Positions 54,769 to 64,000 of a stretch of DNA of 64,000 nucleotides are shown here, one piece after another. How positions within the stretch are numbered: position 1 is the first letter of the stretch; every line of letters starts with the position of its first letter. Source of the stretch: Rutidosis leptorrhynchoides. Its lineage: Eukaryota; Streptophyta; Magnoliopsida; Asterales; Asteraceae. Position numbers and translations under genes: made by a program. A model generated the notes under the pieces. That model saw nothing but the letters and a program-made list of their open reading frames with translations. It was not told the DNA's origin and did not search any database. The stretch is from the NCBI RefSeq assembly GCF_046630445.1, contig NC_092335.1:629579501-629643500 (forward strand), in the 5' to 3' direction.

Positions 54769-55578
54769 GATATGTGTGTGGGTGGGATACGTATTACGTG
54801 AGATATTTTCAAGTGGTGGGAGTTTGGTAAACTATTGGGAAGGGCATGTCTGTAATTCATAAGCAAAAGCTCCTCACAATTCTCAAACGCTTATGAATAC
54901 AACGTTTAAAAAAAGAGCTTTTGACCATTTCTAAATCAAACGGAGCTTTTAATTAGTTAGGAGCTTTTCCATAAAAGGTAAAAACTTCAAAAAGTTCTAA
55001 AAAGCTCTTTGCCAAACATGCTCAAAATATATCAAACAAAATATTGTAATTTCTATTTATTTCATTTTATTTTTGTTTCATCTCCCTATTATTTACTTTT
55101 ATTTCAGTTTGTTTTCCTTTAATTTCCTTCTTAAAAAAGACTTCTAATAATGCATTATTTATTTACTTTTTTCTTTTATATTATACATCTACTAATTTAC
55201 TCTTTTGTTAGAAACTAACTCTCTTAAAATGGTTAAAATAAAATTATTAGTACATAACACTTGATGAAGTAGATTATTTTTTGATAAATAATTAAAGAAG
55301 TGCAATCATGTTCATCTTTCAATAAATTAGATCAATTAGTAGCTACAGATAAACTAGTAAAAATTCCTTATCAATTTTGGCATGAAAGATGAAATGTTCA
55401 ATTGCTACTAATTAAACACAACAGATCTTAGTAATGGTGTCACATAAACTTGAGTTCCCTATCTTTGTCTTTAGTCTAAATGTTTCTATAAGACTTTTAT
55501 TCTTGTTCTTCTAATTAGTTAGATCACCTAAGGAGTAATGGTGTCAACATATTCCTTTTCGCTTTGGTCTTCTTATTG

Positions 55579-55706
55579 TTATTCATGCTGTTGCATTTCA
55601 AGGTGTTGTTCTTGAATCGGTTCTTCTTGTGGTTCAGGTTGTGGTTGTGGTTCATTGCTCTTTCCCAAGAGATAACAAAAGAGTCTCATCACAATTATTA
55701 CAGATC
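55579..55706 (-). pseudogene. Last exon of a WAT1-related transporter
   Basis: Minus strand: the acceptor GCGGGTACTAG ends at 55707. Then 42 codons to the TAA at 55579 encode the final membrane segment (SVIIVMRLFCYLLGKS), followed by a Gln/Glu/Pro-rich tail. WAT1-related (plant EamA family) proteins end with a helix followed by a [GW]GK[SA]-type motif at the equivalent place. The frame itself is open. It is counted as a pseudogene because the only other exon found has a frameshift and the intervening exons were not found. Confidence 0.6.
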
Positions 55707-55867
55707 CTAGTACCCGCAACAATTAATTAAACAAAGAAATAAGTTTAATAGCATATACATAACTTTTTTTTTTGTTTCTTATCTTTTAAACATTTTTAAT
55801 ATTCATATCCATTTAGTCGTAATAATGATTAGAGCGTCACTTACTTGCCAATATCAAAATTCTGATG

Positions 55868-56564
55868 TAGGGATGTCATCGGGTCGGGTTTGGGTCGGGT
55901 TTAGGTAATCCCAGACCCGAACCCGATTAAGAAACCTCGCCCCAAACCCGACCCGAAACCCGTCGGGTCCCCATTTACTTACGTACTATCGGGTTTCGGG
56001 TTTCCCCACGGGTAAACGGGTATACCTGATTAGTCATTTTGTATATATTTTTCAATAAGTTACCAAATCAAAATATTGAAAAATAACTTAACTACTTAAT
56101 GTTTAAAGTAGTATAAAATATCACATACAGAAATTTGATTGAAAAGTTTATAAAATACTCAAATAGACAAAGTATATAAAATATCACATCTCGAAAACTT
56201 GTTGTATATGATTATATTGATTAAAATTATACTCGTTTTTAAAACAAATAAGAGAAATCGTTCATACATTAACAATATAATACTAATACTAAAATTTTAC
56301 ATAAAAATTATTATTAAAATTCCTCGGGTCGGGTATACGGGTATGCGGTTCTGGTATACGGGTATGCGGTTCTGGTATACGGGTCGGGTTAACGGTTTTG
56401 TATCCAAAACCATACCCGAACCCGAACCCGAACCCGAACCCGGAATTTTTTTTTGTAACCATCCCCATACCCGGCCCATGACCCGACGGACTCGGGTTAG
56501 ACCCGGCCCAATTATAACGGTTTTCGGGTTTCCCCATCGGGTTCGGGTTATTTTGCCATCCCTA
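55868..56564. mobile_element. hAT-like MITE rich in CGGGT repeats
   Basis: Ends TAGGGATGTCATCGGG and, reversed, TAGGGATGGCAAAATAACCC. A perfect 8-bp duplication TTCTGATG lies at 55860-55867 and 56565-56572. The interior has runs of GGGTCGGGTTT/CCCGAACCCGA and a 19-bp unit (GGTATACGGGTATGCGGTTC) repeated. It sits in the intron region of the WAT1 relic. Confidence 0.88.
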
Positions 56565-56696
56565 TTCTGATGCATACGAGATCAATCAAAAACTGAAACA
56601 AGAACTAGCAACAACAGACTAAAAGCCGATACAAAGACTTGTCCTCTTCTCTCCTTACACCAAGTTGTCAGATAGGCACCTAACCCTAAACTAAAA

Positions 56697-57120
56697 GGGC
56701 TAAAGCCACAAATTGGCTATATATTTTCTCAAATGTCCCGATGTCGCCCATATACCCATTTGCATCCCACTATCGTCTACAAACTTTCAAAAAATGTACT
56801 TATGTTGCCCACCATACTTTTTTACCTGTAACGAAAATAATTGATGACGTGCTTCTAGGTAGTCATGACACGTCAATGATATCGGAACAGAAACTGAACA
56901 CCGGAACACAACTAAAAGTATATGGGCGACATCGGGATATATAAAATGAAAAGAAAAAAAGTTAAATAAATAACTTTACCGGTTCAGCAGGTAACCCGTA
57001 ACGAAATGTTAACATTGGTACATTTTTTGAAAGTTTGTAGACGACAATAGGACGCAAATGAGTATATGGGCGATATCAGGACATTTGAAAAAGTATATAG
57101 CCAATTTGTGGCTTTAACCC
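56697..57120. mobile_element. Mutator-like MITE (424 bp)
   Basis: Terminal inverted repeats of about 100 bp (GGGCTAAAGCCACAAATTGG against GGGTTAAAGCCACAAATTGG). A perfect 9-bp target duplication AAACTAAAA lies at 56688-56696 and 57121-57129. The 9-bp duplication fits the Mutator superfamily. Confidence 0.88.
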
Positions 57121-57469
57121 AAACTAAAAACCCCCTGTAATGCAGTGCATAACATTAGCTCTTTTTATATAATGTTATATTAAATTAAAATTAAGTCATA
57201 CTGACTTGCATAAGTTACCCATAAAGACGTGCTAAAGTACGTATAGGTCGAATAGATACCACATAGTCTAGTGCGGCTGCATTGGTATACAAATAAGAAA
57301 GCACTAAACGATTCCCATCATTGTCATCAAAGGTAATGTCGTGTATGGAGCATGATAAATGTTGCTGATCATCTTTTCCTAAATTATGGTAAGGGGAAAT
57401 ATTTAATTTTTTTGCTAAAGAAGAGGAGATCAAATGTTTATATGGGTAGAAGATGTCCGTACAGCTTAC

Positions 57470-57644
57470 CGTGACGATCACCAAAATACGGCTGGTGATT
57501 ATACGAATTTACTGTAATCAATGAATGCCCCGTATATATCATAGGTCCACGGTAAAAGGATAGCAGCAAAGCACCCCTAGTCCCACCAAAGTTCCCATAA
57601 GCTTAGCTTTTCCAGCCCATGTCCCCAAGTGTGCATTTTCTTTC
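57470..57644 (-). pseudogene. Internal exon of the WAT1-related transporter, frameshifted
   Basis: Minus strand: the acceptor TTTTTGTGTAG precedes 57644 and the donor CACG/GTAAGC lies at 57470-57469. The exon encodes AGKAKLMGTLVGLG in one frame and GALLLSFYRGPM in the next, so one G is missing from a G run near 57575. WAT1-related proteins have an AK[VL]xGTL[VI]xxGGA[ML]xL[TS]xxKG segment here. Canonical exons for the following membrane helices were not found between here and 55706. Confidence 0.7.
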
Positions 57645-57736
57645 CTACACAAAAATAACAAACTCCTATTGATCCGTTACAAGATAACATAAGACTCAAC
57701 GAATTGCAAGGAAAAGTAATTGTGTTTGATTACGTT

Positions 57737-58110
57737 CAGAAGCAGAGCTAGAGTTTTAAGTTAAGGGATGCTCGAATCATTTTTGAAGAATAAATATGAA
57801 TATTTATATTGTATGTTATAATAAAATAACATTGTCTTTCTTTTCAATCCATTTACTTTTAGATGTAAAGTATATAAAACAAAATATTGTAGTTTCTATT
57901 CATTTCATTTTGTTTTTGTTTCATCTCTCTACTATTTACTTTCATTTTGGTTTGTTTTCCTTTATTTACCTTCTTAAAAAAGACTTCCACTTGTAATGCA
58001 TTTTTTATTTAGTGTTTTCCTTTATATTTTACATCTACTAATTTACTCTCTATTAGAAATCAACTCTCTTGAAATAGTTAGAATTATTATTATGACATAA
58101 CATTTGATCA
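57737..58110 (+). repeat. Dispersed repeat copy 2 (uninterrupted)
   Basis: Same repeat as 52501-52632 plus 55022-55270. It begins beside CAGAAGCAGAGCTAGAGTTTT and serves as the empty-site reference for the TIR element at 52633-55021. Confidence 0.7.
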
Positions 58111-58880
58111 CGTAGATTTTTTTTATCAACGATTATTGAATTATTGTCACTGCGTACCTGCCTCTTTTAGCTAATACCGACACGACGGATTTATATTCTT
58201 TTGCAATTAATTTCTTCAGCAGCAAAAGGTAAAGAATATCTGGGTTAATTGAAATTAAATTCGTTAAAACTAAAGGATAAGATTGTTAATAATGAATGTA
58301 TCTCATTTACGAGTTTTTTTCAGAAGGCAATTAAAGGAAAGTGAATGGAAAACAAAAAGAAATAAACGGAAATATTACGGAGAAGGAGACATTTGTGCTA
58401 AACAAAGAAGGAAAAACAGCCCAAACATATAACGTAAGTTACCAAATTTTTCAATAAAGGTAAAATTTATCTTTTCATGCCTAAAAAGGATTATAAATTC
58501 AAGATCCATACAACTAAGGGAGTGATTTACTTTTTAAAAAGGTGACCGGTTATAAATTTTTAGGTGGACGCTTACGTGTCTTTTATAATAATAATATTTA
58601 TTTTTTAATTTGTGAGGTGGACTTCTGAAGAGCACATGAACAAAATACGTTATTCCACTTCAATTCATTTCCAAATCTATGATTAGTTGGCATTTCTTCA
58701 TAAAGGTGACACATGAAGAACACATTTCCAGATTTATGAGTCTGCTAGCCTGCTTCAATTCAACAAAAAGTTCATTTCGATTTTTCCTTAAACTCTCAGA
58801 GAAGATGAACTCGTAACCTTTGAACCGACTAACCTGTAAATGAAATTGTAACCCTTAAATTCGCCGGAGAAGATGAGTGG
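58111..58880. other. Spacer, no gene seen
   Basis: AT-rich. No coherent ORF or element ends identified; part may belong to the LTR that follows. Confidence 0.5.
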
Positions 58881-58883
58881 TTT

Positions 58884-59493
58884 GGTGTCGAACACAGTTT
58901 GCCCTTAAACTTAGATGAACGATTTTGATTTATTTAGTAATGATACCGCAACCCGCAGGCGCACCACATATGTATGCGGGCAATCATTATTGTGCGTATG
59001 CGTGTTCTTGTGTGCGGTATGCGGCGTGCGATTGCCTTTGTTCCCGGTACGGCGGTTGCTTAGCTGTCAAGTAAATATCTTTTCCATAATTATATCCGTG
59101 ATTCGGGGGAGTCAGTTATGGATGAGATTATCATGATCTGGGACGGTTCTAGAATTAGGGTTTGCCTATAAATACAAACCTTAATCATCATTTACCAGAC
59201 ACGGCACATTACGTAACCATCACATACGATACACATTACGTAAAGCAGCATCATTCAGCATCTTTTCAAGGTTAACAGGTTAGTCTTTTGTAAGCTAGTA
59301 CCTACGACCTTATTTGGGGCCTCTTGATCGACGACCGTTATCGGAGGTGGACTTAATCACTTGGCCACCCCGCCGACATCATCATGTCGGCCAGGGTTAT
59401 TCACGGTAGCCGGACCGGAGAGCCACGTTCTAAGATCCTTAAACCCCTCTTTATGTATTGAGCAGGCATATTAAACCCTACGGTTAAAATATG
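58884..59493 (+). repeat. Probable 5' LTR of a Tat-type gypsy element
   Basis: The 3' boundary is set by ...CGTGATCA at 59493 followed two bases later by TGGTGCTTTCATTGAGAG. The 5' boundary (TGTCGAACACAG near 58884) is a guess from the TG rule. A TATA box CTATAAATA is at about 59166, and sequence around 59310-59460 is GC-richer than its surroundings. Confidence 0.55.
59166..59174 (+). promoter_or_regulatory. TATA box in the Tat-type LTR
   Basis: CTATAAATA, about 330 bp before the LTR end, a normal distance for an LTR promoter with a long R-U5. Confidence 0.6.
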
Positions 59494-59495
59494 CG

Positions 59496-59513
59496 TGATC
59501 AAGTGGTGCTTTC
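59496..59513 (+). promoter_or_regulatory. Candidate primer-binding site (Tat-type element)
   Basis: TGGTGCTTTCATTGAGAG begins two bases after the LTR end. It has the TGG start expected for pairing to a tRNA CCA end; I did not identify the tRNA. Confidence 0.55.
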
Positions 59514-59621
59514 ATTGAGAGGCGAATTAATTCAAGACTGTTTAATTGCTTTTTCTTTTAAGGTCTTGAATTGTATGACTCGTTATTTACAAAATTTTTG
59601 AATTTTTTCTTTAACAGTATC

Positions 59622-61214
59622 ATGACTTCCGAGGAATCATCGGAACATACCCAAACAGATATTCAGAATTCACCGTCTGGTAGTCAACAGACACCGGTTA
59701 TGACTACGGGGGCGGCTATTCAGGCGGGGTACACGATGTACCCTCCACCTATATCCGGCGAACCCTTTCAGAGGTACAAGCCGATATATTCAGACGGGGT
59801 TACACCGCCAAGAGCAAACTCACCAGTCACAACCACGCGGTTGAACTTTTCGTCAGTGGATCCAAGGGTCATCTTGGCAGGCACTAGCGGTGGAACAACG
59901 GGGCTGCATGTGGTTTGCTGCGGCCAGGTACCTATTTACAGTACCACTGTTTCAATACCTCTGCATATGCAGAGCATTCAGCAGAATTCGTCATTTACAC
60001 CGTTGCAACCTTGGCAACCACCGCGCCCAGTTTCACAATTTTTAACTCCTGCGGATGCGCAGGCGTTACTTAATAGTTGGGGGTTTGGTGTCATCCCAGA
60101 TGCAAACTCTCATTGGGCGCCGATAACAGCACAGCAGCAAAGCACAGCGCATACAGTTGGGCTTTTAAGTGTGTATCCTCAGGTTTCGCAGATATCTGCG
60201 CCACAGGTTTCGCTTCCTTTACAACCACCTGTGTACTCTGCGTCTTCAAGTCATCCCTCTTTTCCAACGCAGCAGCCTTGGTTATATCCGCACCTCCTGA
60301 TATGGTTCACTTATTTTCACAACCTGACTTTGTTCAGGACATGATGAAGCGTTTCTTTGCGAACTTGAAAGGGGATCCTGTTAAACCACCCTTCGAGCTA
60401 CCGACTACCTTTGACAAGTTTCCTCCGCATATAACCGCATATCCGTTTCCATCAGCACCAAAGATACCTAGCACGTTGGGTACTTACAATGGCCTAACCG
60501 ATCCAGATGATTTTTTACAGCATTTCGAGGGCGCAATGCGCACTCAGGGCTGGGTGGATCCGGTTGCGTGTCAGATATTTCCTATGACACTACAGGGTAT
60601 TGCCCGTGAGTGGTTTAATAAATTGCCGGCGGGTAGTATTGCCGGGTTTATGGATCTGCGGACAAAGTTTTTACTGCAATATCAGAATCAGAGACCACGC
60701 AAGCGCACTCACATTGAATGCCATGACATCGTGCAGAAGTCCAAGGAATCTTTGGGCGAATTTCTCACAAGGTATACTAATGAGTGCCTGCGTATACCAG
60801 ATCTCAAACCAGAGCAACAGATTTTCGGACTTATACATGGTATAAACTCATAACGTCATCCAACACTGGTAAGGCGTCTGCGCCATACAGTCCCAACAAC
60901 TTATGCTGAGGCGCTTAATGAATGCCACGACTATATGCGGAGTGGCGAAGATAATGACATCCCAACAGCTAGCTCACGCAACGAGAGGAAGGACGACGAT
61001 GATCGTTCGCGCGATCAAAATCGTGGTAACAACTCTCGCGGAAGGTATCCTAGCGGTGGTCCTATCAGGAATGATAAAGGAAAATCAAGTGGTAATTATC
61101 GAAACAATAATCAGCGCGGCATCAATAATCAGAACTATGCGCTGCTCAAAAGTTTGTCCAAAACGCCCAAGGAAATTTTGGCAACGGAGCCAATATGCGC
61201 GACCTTCGCGGTTC
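59622..61214 (+). pseudogene. Gag of a Tat-type gypsy element, broken and truncated
   Basis: The ATG at 59622 (MTSEESSEHTQTD) is preferred over the in-frame ATG at 59571 because a Ser/Thr-rich gag start fits and the upstream part is Phe-rich. The N-terminal 200 residues are Pro/Ser/Gln-rich. A frameshift near 60290 moves the reading into the frame holding the gag domain (LGTYNGLTDPDDFLQHFEGA, then MTLQGIAREWFNKLPAGSI and GEFLTRYTNECLRI, about 60475-60800). A TAA at 60851-60853 follows and the frame continues with an Arg/Asn/Gly-rich basic tail and SLSKTPKEILATE, a segment typical of Tat gag just before the protease. Coding stops at 61214, where a giant gypsy LTR is inserted. Confidence 0.8.
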
Positions 61215-63050
61215 TGTAACGACCCGGAAATTTCCGACCAAATTTAAACCTTATTCTCTATATACCTCCGACACGATAAGCAAAAACCTTAAAATTGAGT
61301 CTAGAAAGTCTGAAATCTATATCTGAATAATTAGTTACCCTCTTGACCAAGTCTAGCGATTCACGAACATTATGTGTATATACGATATATGTTTAGTAAC
61401 TGATAACGATAACAAAGTATTAGATATCATTGCTTTATCATAATTTTATTTCATAATAATATTATTTTGATATCATTATCACTAAAAATTATTATTGTTA
61501 TTAATATTATCACTTTTATTATTATTATCAATAATATTATTATCATGTTAAGTATTATTTAATATTATTGTAATTGCAATTATAAATTAATTAATATGAT
61601 ATAGGTACAGATATATTTATATGCGAATCTATTTATATCACAATCAATCAATTTTTTTTTATCTTCCTGTACTTCTATTTGGCCCGTGAGTAAATTATCG
61701 ATACATGCTGGCTATAAAACAATCTTCATACAACCCTCATGCTTAATCATCACCACCGCCACCTACCCCATAGTTCATCACCGGTCACCATTCGCCACCA
61801 CAAGCAACCATCTTCATCCACCATGTACCACCACAACTCTCTCTTTTGTCCTCTCACTTCCTCTCTATTTGTTTTGCTTCGTTAAAACTATTAAAAACAC
61901 CAATGGGAATGTTTTTAGTTAAAACCCAGTAAACCCACTTGTTGTTTTCGGTTCAAGGATCATCAACGAAACCACTTTATCACCACTTATAACATCAACC
62001 ATTGAGCCACCTCTATAAACCATAACCGCCACCTTTCATTCACCTCACTTCACCACCACCGTGAACCACACCCATTAATCACCCTCAACAATCACCACCT
62101 TCGGAGAACATCACCATCTTCAACCTATCTATCTCTTGTCCTCGTATCTCAAAACCATTACAACCATTTAACCTTTACAGTATTTCTGTTTCGTAAGTCA
62201 GAGCACCACCTTTACCATGAACAAACCCACTTAAACTCGCCATTAATCATCACTAATCACCTTGGTTCACCTCACCATCATTATCGGTTAACATCACCAC
62301 TCACCACTACCATCAACCCGTCACCACCACTCAACCACCTTTGGCCTATGATCACACCCCCGTACCTATTACTGCTTCGGTTAATATCTGCTGCTGTAAT
62401 CCGTTTTATTTTGTTAAAAAAAAAAGCAAACAACCATCACTTGAGACCCAAAAGAAATTGTTGCTGTGTTGTCGGTTTTAGAATAAAAAAAGGAATGAAG
62501 TGGACCACATAATTGTATGGAGATAAATATTGAGCTGTAAAGTTTAAAATGAAAAGATATATTAGCTGTACCACTAAAAGATACAAATACCTATAAATCA
62601 AATGAAGTTGTTTCTATAATCGGGTTGCAAGTTGGCCGAGTTTATTTGGGCCGAAATTGTTCATATAATTCTAATGGCCCATTACCGAATGGACTGTCAT
62701 GATCCTTGTGGATTGGGTCAAATAGATGTTATGAGCTTATGTTAATATTGGAAAGATAATGAAGAACGTACAGAAATATGATGATGAATAAGGGTGATAA
62801 TGGCGATATCATATAGATAATGATTCAAAGCAAGGATGATATGAGACATAAGATTATAATCGTGATAATTATGATCACGAATTTATGATTATGATCATAA
62901 GTTATAACTTATAATTTATGATTATGACTATGATTTATGATTATGATTATGATTATGAAACGATTATAATTATGATTATGTTATGAGGGAGATGAAACAA
63001 ACATAAAAGAAGTTAAATGAAATTAAGGATTAAATAAATCAGTTAAGTAA

Positions 63051-63130
63051 TGGGCAGAGGCTGGTTAGGCATTTGGTTGCAGAATAAAAGGTCCCGGGTT
63101 TGAGACCGGGCGGTGGCAATTCTTTTTTTT
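63051..63130 (+). other. tRNA-like segment with Pol III B-box inside the LTR
   Basis: GGCTGGTTAGGCATTTGG resembles an A-box, GGGTTTGAGACCGGG (63096-63110) resembles a B-box, and a T8 tract at 63123-63130 could terminate Pol III. It cannot fold as a standard tRNA as far as I can see. It is a SINE-like or decayed tRNA sequence. Confidence 0.45.
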
Positions 63131-63159
63131 AGAAAGCTTATTTAATCATTAAAAGGTAA

Positions 63160-63193
<34 letters not shown>

Positions 63194-63197
63194 GTTA

Positions 63198-63288
<91 letters not shown>

Positions 63289-63289
63289 T
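63160..63289. repeat. (TTA)n microsatellite
   Basis: About 42 TTA units with a TTG interruption, inside the giant LTR. Confidence 0.97.
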
Positions 63290-64000
63290 ACTACAAATTA
63301 TTTTAGTATCATAATAATTATATTTACAAACAAAAGATATTTATATAAAAACATACTTATTATCTATATCATAAGTATATCAAATTTATTATTTTGGTAG
63401 TAATAAATACATTACTATGTTAAATAAGTAATATATTTAAAATATGTAACTTAGTCTGAATGACAATATGTGTTAATTATATATTTTAATAAATATATGA
63501 ATAATATAGGTTCGTGAATCCGAGGCCAACCCTGTACTTGATCAATGATGTTATATGTATTTTTACTACAAAATACATTAGGTGAGTATATAGATCCCTT
63601 TTAAACTCTAAATATTTTTGGACTGAGAATACATGCGCTGTTTTTATGAATGATTTACGTTATGGACACAAGAAACTGAAAATATATTCTACGTTGAGTT
63701 GTACCACTGGCATACTTCCCTGTAGCTTGGTAACTAATATTTACAGCGGTATTGTAAACGCGAATCCTGTTGATAGATCTATCGGGCCTGACAACCCCAA
63801 CCGGACTGGACGACCAGTATTCAACGGTTGCACAGTACTTCGTTTCGTAACTACACTTGGTACAGTGTAGTAAGATTTCATAATAAAGGGAATATGCGAC
63901 GTGATTAAATGTTAAGTATGGTTACCAAGTGCTCAACCACTTAGAATATTTTTATTAAAAAGTATATATATGAAATCTTGTGGTCCATTGTTATATCGCT

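Larger units (their letters stand above)
52633..55021. mobile_element. TIR element carrying nested hAT copies
   Basis: Ends GGTATGTTTGGCAAA (preceded by G) and, from the right, GAGCATGTTTGGCAAA reversed. Its interior begins with repeated TAGCTGGAGCTAGAAGTTGG-type words. The paralogous repeat at 57737 lacks it (GATGTAAAGTATAT there), showing the empty site. Two hAT elements lie inside. Confidence 0.7.
52501..55270 (+). mobile_element. Dispersed repeat copy 1, split by a TIR element
   Basis: 52501-52632 plus about 55022-55270 match 57737 to about 58110 as one continuous repeat (GAGCTAGAATTTTAAGTTA, GAATATTTATATTGTATG, TTTTTGTTTCATCTC, CTTCTTAAAAAAGACTTC). It starts CAGAGACGGAGCT, a hAT-like terminus. 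The other terminus was not found. Confidence 0.65.
61215..64000 (+). repeat. Giant gypsy LTR, 5' portion, truncated by window edge
   Basis: It begins TGTAACGACCCGGAAATTTC, close to the TGTGACAACCCGGAAATTTC start of the 23474 element. Later blocks also match it: GGTTCGTGAATCCGAGGCCAA at about 63509, TTATATGTATTTTTACTAC at 63551, and GATAGATCTATCGGGCC at 63771. It inserted in the gag of the Tat-type element; the 5 bases before it are GGTTC. Inside, 61735-62340 is unusually rich in CACCAC/ATCACC. Confidence 0.85.

Noticed and set aside
56297..56575. Gly/Ser-rich and Pro/Glu-rich ORFs
   Set aside because: They come from CCCGAA/CGGGTT repeats in a MITE with a clear 8-bp target duplication.
57215..57484. 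89-codon minus-strand ORF
   Set aside because: It overlaps the donor side of the WAT1 exon and continues into what would be its intron; no family resemblance seen.
59571..59621. Upstream in-frame ATG of the Tat gag
   Set aside because: The 17 residues it adds are Phe-rich and atypical; the ATG at 59622 gives the usual Ser/Thr-rich start.

Overview
The window looks like a stretch of plant nuclear genome, from a eudicot. It has one spliced gene with 22 coding exons, introns bounded by GT and AG, AT-rich spacers with long (TA)n and (TAA)n microsatellites, and transposons nested inside each other. The repeat families (very long gypsy LTRs starting TGTRACRACCCGG, Sirevirus-like copia, Athila/Tat gypsy) resemble those of the daisy family. 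That is an impression from memory, not a computed result.

Layout. 1-7058: part of an Athila-like Ty3/gypsy element on the minus strand (5' LTR, tRNA-Asp-type primer site, gag-protease with two in-frame stops, no polymerase). It sits inside a Sirevirus-like Ty1/copia element (7059-19253, minus) that has an LTR, a tRNA-Met-type primer site, a large gag, a broken pol lacking RNase H, and an additional downstream ORF that appears to contain an intron. A solo LTR (7166-10431) with a perfect 5-bp target duplication splits that ORF. 19254-23473: AT-rich spacer, a Helitron and the 3' half of an L1-like LINE. 23474-36238: a complete, very young, non-autonomous gypsy-type element with 3.9-kb LTRs, inserted in the LINE; the rest of the LINE follows to about 36955. 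A second Helitron copy lies at 37200-37611.

38988-48153 holds the only intact host gene seen: a villin closest to the VILLIN1 type, predicted at 911 residues (six gelsolin repeats, a linker with RRxS repeats, a C-terminal headpiece). Its introns carry a SINE and at least five MITEs, and part of one exon is duplicated in the preceding intron.

48154-58880 is transposon-rich spacer. It holds a 5'-truncated non-LTR retrotransposon whose ORF ends in a domain resembling the restriction-like endonuclease of R2/R4-type elements and which lies within a (TAA)n tract. It also holds a 0.73-kb foldback element, hAT copies nested in each other and in a further TIR element, two short TIR elements with clear target duplications, and two exons of a decayed WAT1-related transporter gene. 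58880-61214 is the 5' end of a Tat-type gypsy element (LTR, gag). It is interrupted at 61215 by another giant gypsy LTR that runs off the window.

Apart from the villin gene and the two WAT1 exons, everything recognisable is transposon-derived. No bacterial-type operon, CRISPR array or canonical tRNA/rRNA gene was seen.
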